Below, one piece after another: positions 1 to 4,172 of a DNA stretch of 5,764 nt. The stretch comes from Prevotella sp. UBA3208. Its GTDB lineage: Bacteria > Bacteroidota > Bacteroidia > Bacteroidales > Bacteroidaceae. The translations under genes were made by a program, and so were the position numbers. Numbering within the stretch: position 1 is the first letter of the stretch; every line of letters starts with the position of its first letter. The DNA is taken from assembly GCA_002363695.1 (NCBI GenBank), contig DEWO01000065.1, positions 8,222-13,985 on the forward strand, given 5' to 3'. The notes below the pieces were generated by a model. That model did no database searches and had not been told where the DNA came from. It saw only the letters and a list, made by a program, of their open reading frames with translations.

Positions 1-95
1 GTCAGTCCCAGTTGCAGGCCAGCATTGTCCCAGCTCTCCTGTAAGGGCAGAGGCGCGAATTGTTCAAGGGCGCTCAGCACTTGCTTTATTTTCAC
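1..95 (-). CDS. Nif3/DUF34-family dinuclear metal protein, N-terminal fragment
   Basis: Only the first 31 codons are in the window; the gene runs off the left edge. Read from a GTG start at 95, the protein begins VKIKQVLSALEQFAPLPLQ and continues ESWDNAGLQLGLT. This matches the opening of Nif3-like (YbgI/DUF34) proteins, where a short helix with the MKIK..I..LE..AP pattern is followed by the conserved (E)SWDN.GLQ.G segment. Family members are cytosolic hexamers with a two-metal centre; several have been linked to GTP cyclohydrolase I type 2 or metal-insertion roles, but the biochemical function is unsettled. The metal-binding His and Glu residues lie beyond the window and cannot be checked. 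GTG is chosen because the family similarity starts there and a -7 promoter box lies 27 bases upstream. The reading frame stays open upstream of GTG, so an earlier non-ATG start cannot be excluded. It follows the PurF-like gene in the same direction but has its own promoter. Confidence 0.75.
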   Translation of the reverse strand, partial: MKIKQVLSALEQFAPLPLQESWDNAGLQLGL

Positions 96-122
96 GCTTC
101 CAAAAATGTTTATTTCAGGCTG

Positions 123-151
123 CAAAGGTACGAAAAACAATTAAGAATCAA
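123..151 (-). promoter_or_regulatory. Bacteroidetes-type promoter of the Nif3-family gene
   Basis: On the minus strand TACCTTTG (130 down to 123) fits the -7 consensus TAnnTTTG. A TTG (151 to 149) lies 18 bases upstream, at the right distance for a -33 element. The predicted start of transcription gives a leader of about 20 bases before the GTG at 95. The -33 triplet lies inside the heptamer repeat tract at 141-168. Confidence 0.7.
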
Positions 152-168
152 GAATTAAGAGTCAAGAA
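141..168. repeat. Heptamer tandem repeat, four copies (TYAAGAR)
   Basis: Four consecutive 7-bp units read TTAAGAA, TCAAGAA, TTAAGAG and TCAAGAA. The tract covers the -33 region of the Nif3-family promoter and the left arm of the inverted repeat at 150-202. Similar 7-bp periodic tracts appear in other gaps of this window. Confidence 0.7.
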
Positions 169-202
169 AATGTGTGTTAGGCCACATTTTTTCTTAATTC
201 TT
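150..202. terminator. Imperfect inverted repeat, possible terminator between the PurF-like and Nif3 genes
   Basis: AAGAATTAAG at 150-159 pairs with CTTAATTCTT at 193-202. Inside it, AAAATGTG (167-174) pairs with CACATTTT (183-190) around an 8-base loop. Either strand would give a hairpin followed by T-rich sequence, so it could end transcription arriving from the PurF-like gene. The stem is AT-rich and thus weak. The outer arms are built of 7-bp repeats, so part of the pairing may simply come from repeat expansion. Confidence 0.4.
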
Positions 203-220
203 AACGTTTTCGCAGCCGTT

Positions 221-256
221 GCAGGGGGCTATCGACGCATGGTGACTCCCCCCTGC
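221..256 (-). terminator. GC-rich hairpin just downstream of the PurF-like gene
   Basis: GCAGGGGG (221-228) and CCCCCTGC (249-256) form a perfect 8-bp stem around a 20-base loop, 17 bases past the stop of the PurF-like gene on the minus strand. No T-run follows directly, so it is not a classical intrinsic terminator; it may protect the 3' end or act together with the weaker hairpin further on. Confidence 0.4.
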
Positions 257-272
257 CAAAGTGTCCTTGCCA

Positions 273-1700
273 TCAGTCGTTGTCGTGTTCGTGACAGTAG
301 CTGGTTCCGTCGAAGCAGTGTGTGCAGACGCGCTCCTTGGGCAGACCTATCGACTCTATCAGGTCCTCCAGCGTAGCAAACTTCACGCTGTTCAGTCCCA
401 GACGGCGTGCTATCTCGTTCACCATGCGCTGATACGCTGGTGTCCCCGTCTTGGCATACTGCTCCAGATTCTTCTTGTCGTCACCCTCGAAGTCCTTGAT
501 GATACGACGCGTGATGAGTTCCATGTCCGACTTCGACGACGTGAAGCCGATGAACGGACAGCCGTAGACAAGCGGGGGACACGAGATGCGCACATGCACC
601 TCCTTGGCGCCGTTTTCGAAGAACGTGCGCACATTGTCGCGCAACTGGGTACCACGGACGATGGAGTCGTCGCAGAACACGATGCGCTGGTCCTTCAGGA
701 CAGCCGGATTAGGAATCAGCTTCATCTTAGCCACCAGGTCGCGACGCACCTGATTGCCGGGGGTAAACGAGCGAGGCCACGTAGGGGTGTACTTCAGGAC
801 GGCCCGCTTGTAGGGAATCTGCTTTCCGTGCGAGTAACCCAGGGCCATACCTACACCCGAGTCAGGAATACCACACACCAGGTCGGCTTCCAGTTCCGTG
901 TCTTTCTCGCCCATCAGGCGGCCGTTCTTCTCGCGCACATATTCAGTATTGATGCCCTCATAGTCGCTGGCAGGGAATCCATAGTAGACCCAGAGGAACG
1001 AGCATATCTGGCAGCGTGACAGCGGTTTCTGCATCACTTCCAGCCCATCAGCCCTCAGCCTGACAATCTCGCCCGGGCCCAAGTCGCGCTCCACCACATA
1101 GTCCAGATTGGGGAAACTCGTCGTCTCGCTGGAGACTGCGTAGGCCCCTTCCTTCTTTCCGATGACGATGGGTGTGCGTCCCAGGAAGTCACGCGCTGCA
1201 ATGATGCCGTCCTCTGTCAGGATGAGCATCGAGCACGACCCCTCAATCTTCTGGTACACCTTGTTGATGCCTTCCACAAACGTGTCGCCCATGTTGATGA
1301 GCAGGGCCACCAGCTCTGTCTGGTTGATGTTGTTGGCCGACATCTCGCTCAGGTGCATACGCTGCTTCAGCAGCTCGTCGGCAATCTCGCGCAGGTTATT
1401 GATTTTCGCCACCGTTACCACAGCGTATCGCCCCAAGTGCGAGTTGACGATGATGGGCTGTGGGTCCGTGTCGCTGATGACACCCAGCCCCTGATGTCCC
1501 TTGAAATCGTCCAGTTCGTCCTCAAAGCGAGAACGGAAGTACTGGCGTTCCAACGAGTGGATAGAGCGGTGGAAACCGCTTTCTTCGTCGAACGTCACCA
1601 GTCCGGCGCGTTTTGTACCTAAGTGTGAGTTGTAGTCTGTTCCGTAAAACAAATCGTTTACGCAGTCCTTTTTAGAGATTGTGCCAAAGAAGCCACCCAT
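273..1700 (-). CDS. Amidophosphoribosyltransferase-like protein (PurF paralogue) lacking the glutaminase site
   Basis: This 475-residue protein aligns along its whole length with PurF, which makes phosphoribosylamine from PRPP and glutamine in purine synthesis. The C-terminal phosphoribosyltransferase half is well kept: IVFCDDSIVRGT (340-351) is the PRPP-binding signature. Cysteines at QIC (233), YGC (381) and CTHCF (459 and 462) sit where the 4Fe-4S ligands of Bacillus-type PurF lie. The N-terminal Ntn-hydrolase half has lost its catalytic residues. The start reads MGGFFG where active enzymes have MCG, so the Cys nucleophile is Gly. The RYPTAG arginine segment is replaced by GVISDTDPQP (73-82), HNGNL by KINNL (99-103), and the glutamine-binding Asp by Gln (127). 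The ATG at 1700 is chosen over a TTG at 1742 because the TTG is part of the promoter box and the family similarity starts at MGGFFG. Bacteroidetes usually also carry a longer canonical PurF elsewhere, as I recall, so this copy may use ammonia or have another role. Family assignment is firm; activity is inferred. Confidence 0.9.
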   Translation of the reverse strand: MGGFFGTISKKDCVNDLFYGTDYNSHLGTKRAGLVTFDEESGFHRSIHSLERQYFRSRFEDELDDFKGHQGLGVISDTDPQPIIVNSHLGRYAVVTVAKINNLREIADELLKQRMHLSEMSANNINQTELVALLINMGDTFVEGINKVYQKIEGSCSMLILTEDGIIAARDFLGRTPIVIGKKEGAYAVSSETTSFPNLDYVVERDLGPGEIVRLRADGLEVMQKPLSRCQICSFLWVYYGFPASDYEGINTEYVREKNGRLMGEKDTELEADLVCGIPDSGVGMALGYSHGKQIPYKRAVLKYTPTWPRSFTPGNQVRRDLVAKMKLIPNPAVLKDQRIVFCDDSIVRGTQLRDNVRTFFENGAKEVHVRISCPPLVYGCPFIGFTSSKSDMELITRRIIKDFEGDDKKNLEQYAKTGTPAYQRMVNEIARRLGLNSVKFATLEDLIESIGLPKERVCTHCFDGTSYCHEHDND

Positions 1701-1739
1701 ACTGTTATCTTTTACCTTAAAGTTTGTTTTTTGAGGTTG

Positions 1740-1747
1740 CAAAGATA
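1740..1747 (-). promoter_or_regulatory. -7 promoter box of the PurF-like gene
   Basis: TATCTTTG on the minus strand (1747 to 1740) matches TAnnTTTG. The predicted leader is about 33 bases to the ATG at 1700. I see no clear -33 TTTG at the expected distance. No purine riboswitch fold is recognisable in so short a leader. Confidence 0.65.
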
Positions 1748-1835
1748 CAAAAAAATCGGTAAACCTTGCACCGTTTGCCTATTTTTTTTCATCAATCATC
1801 TACGTTTCTTGTTCGTCGTCAAGACTCTGATAGAA

Positions 1836-1998
1836 AATTCAGAAATTCAGAATTCAGTTTTTTAGAGGCAGGTAAATAGCTGAAAATTGTAGAAAAATAT
1901 TATATTATTATATATAATATATATATTATATAATAATAATTATCTTCCACTCCCTATGTATTCGCAGCCAAAAAAACTGAATTTCTGAATTCTGAATT
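1836..1998. repeat. Large imperfect inverted repeat with AT palindrome at its centre
   Basis: The left arm (1836-1863) and right arm (1971-1998) are 28 bases each. They are reverse complements apart from the place of one extra A, which sits in the middle AATTCAG unit on one side and the next unit on the other. Each arm holds three AATTCAG or AAATTCAG units and ends inwardly in six T or A. Between the arms, 1911-1932 is a perfect 22-bp palindrome of A and T only, extended by about 8 more pairs after skipping one base at 1933. No ORF and no convincing target-site duplication are visible; GACT occurs just outside both ends (1823-1826 and 2003-2006) but is too short to count. It could be a MITE-like element or a recombined repeat cluster. 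Confidence 0.6.
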
Positions 1999-2070
1999 TT
2001 TGGACTGCCTTTTCACAAGACAAAGTATGCAAGACAACACGCACTAAAAACTGTGCAAATTTTCGACTTT

Positions 2071-2101
2071 GCCGTTTTTCAACACGAAAACGGCATTTTT
2101 T
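2071..2101 (+). terminator. Intrinsic terminator-like hairpin, rightward
   Basis: GCCGTTTT (2071-2078) pairs with AAAACGGC (2087-2094) around an 8-base loop, followed by A and six T (2095-2101). This polarity ends rightward transcripts, since the minus strand has no T-run after the stem. No gene or promoter is visible to its left on the plus strand. A third AAAACGGC lies at 2108-2115, so the stem sequence is partly repeated. Confidence 0.5.
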
Positions 2102-2121
2102 CGGGGTAAAACGGCAAAAAA

Positions 2122-2153
2122 TTTGGAATCGCCTTGAAATTTTCGTACCTTTG
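2122..2153 (+). promoter_or_regulatory. Strong Bacteroidetes-type promoter, rightward
   Basis: TTTG (2122-2125) at -33 and TACCTTTG (2146-2153) at -7 are separated by 20 bases, close to the ideal arrangement. It is the best-formed promoter in the window. Transcription should start near 2158-2160, yet no conventional plus-strand gene follows before 3137. Confidence 0.75.
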
Positions 2154-2157
2154 CATC

Positions 2158-2273
2158 GTCGGAAGATGAGAGCGGGCGAGCACTCCGGGCAGACAAAATT
2201 TGCGTTCAGGCCTGCGAGAATTTACGGCCTGCCCAGAGAGAAAAAAAAGGGAATAAGAAAACGGGAAAAGTAG
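2158..2273 (+). ncRNA. Putative small RNA, or leader with a 35-codon ORF
   Basis: This stretch directly follows the promoter at 2122-2153. GGGCAG (2187-2192) can pair with CTGCCC (2229-2234), or CAGGCC (2207-2212) can pair with GGCCTG (2226-2231). The two stems share 2229-2231 and exclude each other. Beyond the fold, 2235-2279 is almost only purines. I do not recognise 4.5S, RNase P, tmRNA or a 6S fold with confidence. The 3' end is not defined and is set here at the end of the embedded ORF; the transcript may run further. Confidence 0.35.
2166..2273 (+). CDS. Possible 35-residue basic leaderless small protein
   Basis: An ATG lies 12 bases past the -7 box and opens 35 codons ending in TAG. 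The peptide starts MRAGEHSGQTKFAFRPARIY and has 12 Lys or Arg against 3 Glu, with a tail rich in K and R. Two other genes here also have their ATG within about 5-12 bases of the -7 box, so a near-leaderless start would fit local habit. I recognise no family. The purine-rich DNA alone would encode a Lys/Arg/Glu-rich tail, so it may be spurious. It competes with the small-RNA reading of the same transcript. Confidence 0.25.
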   Translation: MRAGEHSGQTKFAFRPARIYGLPREKKKGIRKREK

Positions 2274-2318
2274 AAAGGACAGCTTAAAGGTAAAAAACTG
2301 AAAAGACCGGACAAAAGC

Positions 2319-2334
2319 GACACGACGAAGTGTC
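2319..2334 (-). terminator. Short hairpin at the end of the ABC ATPase unit
   Basis: GACAC (2319-2323) pairs with GTGTC (2330-2334) around a 6-base loop, overlapping the TAG stop of the small membrane gene. On the minus strand it is followed by CTTTTG, a weak T-run. It may end the leftward unit and would also lie across any rightward transcript from 2158. Confidence 0.35.
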
Positions 2335-2600
2335 TATATCACAATGCAAAACAGCACGAGGACGGCAATGATGAGCCAGAAGCGCCACTGGCGTACAAGG
2401 GGAATGAGAGCACGCTTCAGGGCACGCTCCAAGAAGGGCCGACGGGCCTGCGAGGGCGTGGCGCCATTGGCCACCAGATACTCCCACAGCGACTCGTACT
2501 GCCGGCGTTCCTTGACATAGGTGTTGTGCCCACGCCGCCAGGCATGATAGCCTTTCCAAAACAGGAGAGCCAATATGACAATCAGGAGGAATATCTTCAT
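2334..2600 (-). CDS. Small membrane protein with two terminal hydrophobic segments, unknown function
   Basis: The protein has 88 residues. Residues 2-15 (KIFLLIVILALLFW) and 74-88 (FWLIIAVLVLFCIVI) are hydrophobic and probably span or enter the membrane. The 55 residues between are polar and strongly basic, with several Arg/Lys clusters, and probably lie in the cytoplasm by the positive-inside rule. The start ATG overlaps the stop of the upstream ATPase gene (ATGA, 2600-2597), so the two are very likely cotranslated and functionally linked. I do not recognise a family. It is far too small for a normal ABC permease but could be a membrane anchor or partner for the ATPase. The overlap and hydrophobic pattern are seen directly; the partnership is inferred. 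Confidence 0.65.
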   Translation of the reverse strand: MKIFLLIVILALLFWKGYHAWRRGHNTYVKERRQYESLWEYLVANGATPSQARRPFLERALKRALIPLVRQWRFWLIIAVLVLFCIVI

Positions 2601-3061
2601 AGCGTCACTTGGTTTTGTGCCGTAACCATGTTGACAGCCAGCACCGTTGCGCCTCGCTCCTGAGCCTCACGAAACAGGTTGTTCACCGTCTGCTGGTCGT
2701 CCAGACTCAACGGTCCAGAAGGTTCGTCAACGACGAGCAGCTGTTTGCCCGACTCGACGGCCCTGCGAAGCAGCGACACGTAGTCGGTAGGCACCTCGTC
2801 GTAGCCCTCGGGCACCAGCAGGCGTTGGGGCACGTAGGCCATCTGCCGACGGAAGAAGGGGGCCGACTTGGGCGTCAGCAGTTCACCGTCAATGCTGATG
2901 TGCCCTCCGTCAATGGGTATCAGCCCCACGACAGCCCTCAGCAGCGCAGTCTTGCCAGCGCCCTTTGCACCCTTGAGCGACAGTGTCTGTCCGTCGTTTA
3001 CAGTCAGCGAGAGCGAGTGAATCTGCTGGCCTATGGTTACATTGTGCAGTTCTAACATCAT
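2597..3061 (-). CDS. Miniature ABC-type ATPase lacking signature motif
   Basis: The protein has 154 residues against about 200-240 for a usual ABC ATP-binding subunit. The N-terminal half is normal: a beta-sheet opening (LELHNVTIG), Walker A GAKGAGKT (31-38), and the Q-loop AYVPQ with Gln at 79. Walker B follows early as QLLVVDEP (Asp112, Glu113), only 33 residues past the Q-loop Gln; a complete domain has roughly 70-80. The helical subdomain and the LSGGQ signature are therefore missing. A D-loop-like LSLDD (118-122) is present. The switch His is absent: the place reads VLAVNMV. ATP may still bind, but the usual dimer catalysis that needs LSGGQ should not occur. Two ATGs in tandem (3061 and 3058) are equally good starts. 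It shares a promoter and an ATGA overlap with the small membrane protein. It could be a conserved reduced form or a gene with an in-frame deletion; the clean frame favours the former. Confidence 0.75.
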   Translation of the reverse strand: MMLELHNVTIGQQIHSLSLTVNDGQTLSLKGAKGAGKTALLRAVVGLIPIDGGHISIDGELLTPKSAPFFRRQMAYVPQRLLVPEGYDEVPTDYVSLLRRAVESGKQLLVVDEPSGPLSLDDQQTVNNLFREAQERGATVLAVNMVTAQNQVTL

Positions 3062-3071
3062 AATTTGGGTG

Positions 3072-3079
3072 CAAAGTTA
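3072..3079 (-). promoter_or_regulatory. -7 promoter box of the ABC ATPase unit
   Basis: TAACTTTG on the minus strand (3079 to 3072) fits TAnnTTTG and lies only 10 bases before the first ATG at 3061, so the messenger should be almost leaderless. The -33 region falls in the AT-rich repeat tract 3084-3118 and has no clear TTTG. Confidence 0.6.
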
Positions 3080-3090
3080 CACATTTTTTC

Positions 3091-3118
3091 TTAAATCTTA
3101 ATTCTTAATTCTTAATTT
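3091..3118. repeat. Heptamer tandem repeat, four copies (TTAATTC)
   Basis: The units are TTAAATC, TTAATTC, TTAATTC and TTAATTT. The tract fills the space between the divergent promoters of the ABC unit and aguA, where it may serve as an upstream AT element for both. It is preceded by CACATTTTTTCTTAA (3080-3094), a 15-base stretch found identically at 183-197. Confidence 0.75.
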
Positions 3119-3123
3119 ATTTG

Positions 3124-3131
3124 TACCTTTG
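3124..3131 (+). promoter_or_regulatory. -7 promoter box of the aguA-aguB-glnN unit
   Basis: TACCTTTG matches TAnnTTTG. The next in-frame ATG (3137) begins 5 bases later, so transcription should start at or near it. If translation starts at the conserved Met at 3224, the leader would instead be about 87 bases and would contain the 33-bp repeats. Confidence 0.7.
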
Positions 3132-3136
3132 CAGCC

Positions 3137-4144
3137 ATGAATGGGAAAAAAAGCCAAATGCGTGCCACACTTCAACCCTCAAGTCGAAGAATGCGTGCCA
3201 CACTTCGACCTTCAGGTCGAAGAATGCTGGCCGAATGGGAACCTCAGCGTTGTGTGCAGCTGACGTGGCCGCACGCAGAAACCGACTGGGCTCCCATGCT
3301 TGCAGAAATCACTGCCGTCTATGAAGAGATGACGCGTGAAATCCAGAAGCGCGAACCGGTGCTGGTGGTGGACGACATTCCCCACAACGACACGTGGGCC
3401 CGTGACCACGGATTCATCACCGTCGAGGAGCCCGACGGAACAAAGGTCCTGCTCGACTTCCAGTTCAACGGATGGGGGCAGAAATTCCCTGCCGAACTGG
3501 ACAACCAAATCAACAGACACCTGCACGAGCGAGGGCTGGTCGAGGGCCGCTACGAACCGCACCTGGACTTTGTGCTCGAAGGTGGCAGCATTGAGAGCGA
3601 CGGACGAGGCACCATCTTCACCACCCGTTGCTGTCTGATGGCACCTCACCGCAACCAGCCGCTGACCCAGCAGCAGATAGAAGAGCGTCTGAAGCAGTTT
3701 CTGGGTGCCGAGCGCGTGGTCTGGCTGGAGCACGGAAGCCTTATCGGCGACGATACTGACGGGCACATCGACACGCTGGTGCGCATCTGCCCTGACGACA
3801 CCTTATTATATACAGGTGGCGACGGTGACCATCCTGACCTTGACGACATGGAACGCGAGCTGCAGGCCCTGCGCACACTGGACGGACAGCCCTACCGTCT
3901 GCTGAAGCTGCCTCTGCCCCGCCCCATCTACGACGACGGCGACAGACTGCCTGCAACCTATGCCAACTATCTGGTCATCAACGGTGCCGTGCTGGTGCCT
4001 ACCTACAACCAGCCCGACCTTGACGCAGAGGCCATGCGCATAGTTGGGCAGGCTTACCCAGACCGCGAAATCGTAGGCATTGACTGCCGTCCCGTCATCC
4101 GTCAGCACGGAAGCCTACATTGCTGCACCATGCAATATTATTAA
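3137..4144 (+). CDS. aguA: Agmatine deiminase
   Basis: The enzyme hydrolyses agmatine to N-carbamoylputrescine and ammonia in the cytosol (PAD_porph/agmatine deiminase family). Family motifs appear in order, numbered from 3137: LAEWEPQ..VQLTWPH (31-46), NDTWARDHG (84-92), LEGGSIESDG (147-156), DDTDGHIDTL with His210 (205-214), and the C-terminal GSLHC with nucleophile Cys329. The protein ends six residues after that Cys (CTMQYY), as compact members do. The family similarity starts only at Met30 (3224), which is the likelier real start and would give 306 residues. The 29 codons before it consist of MNGKKSQ and two copies of an 11-residue repeat, MRATLQPSSRR and MRATLRPSGRR. They may be leader RNA rather than protein, although the frame is open from 3137. 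There is no Shine-Dalgarno sequence at either start. The gene is first in a run with aguB and glnN. Confidence 0.93.
   Translation: MNGKKSQMRATLQPSSRRMRATLRPSGRRMLAEWEPQRCVQLTWPHAETDWAPMLAEITAVYEEMTREIQKREPVLVVDDIPHNDTWARDHGFITVEEPDGTKVLLDFQFNGWGQKFPAELDNQINRHLHERGLVEGRYEPHLDFVLEGGSIESDGRGTIFTTRCCLMAPHRNQPLTQQQIEERLKQFLGAERVVWLEHGSLIGDDTDGHIDTLVRICPDDTLLYTGGDGDHPDLDDMERELQALRTLDGQPYRLLKLPLPRPIYDDGDRLPATYANYLVINGAVLVPTYNQPDLDAEAMRIVGQAYPDREIVGIDCRPVIRQHGSLHCCTMQYY
3158..3223 (+). repeat. Two 33-bp tandem repeats with hairpin at the aguA 5' end
   Basis: Copy 1 is 3158-3190 and copy 2 is 3191-3223; they differ at 3 of 33 positions, and the next bases (ATG) begin a third copy. In copy 2, CTTCGACC (3203-3210) and GGTCGAAG (3215-3222) form a perfect 8-bp stem with a TTCA loop. 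The equivalent stem in copy 1 is partly broken. The length is a multiple of three, so copy number would not shift the frame. Each copy supplies an ATG in frame with aguA. Confidence 0.85.
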
Positions 4145-4145
4145 C

Positions 4146-4166
4146 GTTGAGAGTTGAAAGTTAAAA
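4146..4166. repeat. Heptamer tandem repeat between aguA and aguB
   Basis: GTTGAGA, GTTGAAA and GTTAAAA follow one another, filling most of the 28-base gap between aguA and aguB. It contains no promoter box. Confidence 0.5.
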
Positions 4167-4172
4167 TGCGAT

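Larger units (their letters stand above)
1701..2121. other. Gene-free intergenic region between the PurF-like gene and the 2122 promoter
   Basis: About 420 bases of AT-rich DNA separate the leader of the leftward PurF-like gene from the rightward promoter at 2122. Apart from the promoter box at 1740-1747, the inverted repeat at 1836-1998 and the hairpin at 2071-2101, I find no ORF above about ten codons with a plausible start, no tRNA and no known RNA family. The part from 1750 to 1830 shows nothing recognisable. Confidence 0.6.

Noticed and set aside
141..202. CRISPR-like array from repeated AT-rich units
   Set aside because: The units are contiguous 7-mers with no spacers and no cas genes are nearby.
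261..1019. Long plus-strand open frame of 252 codons
   Set aside because: It lies antisense within the PurF-like gene, whose motifs prove the minus-strand frame; the plus-strand product shows no recognisable domain and no promoter.
1701..1739. Purine riboswitch in the leader of the PurF-like gene
   Set aside because: The predicted leader is only about 33 bases and lacks the conserved junction of the purine aptamer.
1701..1742. TTG start at 1742 giving 14 extra residues on the PurF-like protein
   Set aside because: The TTG is the last part of the TATCTTTG promoter box, so it would lie upstream of the transcription start; the family similarity starts at the ATG at 1700.
1823..2006. GACT as a target-site duplication of the large inverted repeat
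   Set aside because: Four bases not directly abutting the arms are expected by chance.
2609..3055. Plus-strand open frame of 148 codons opposite the ABC ATPase
   Set aside because: Walker A and B are read on the minus strand, a promoter exists for that strand, and the plus-strand product resembles nothing.
3212..3766. Minus-strand open frame of 184 codons
   Set aside because: It is antisense to aguA motifs such as NDTWARDHG and LEGGSIESDG, and is explained by codon bias in GC-rich coding DNA.
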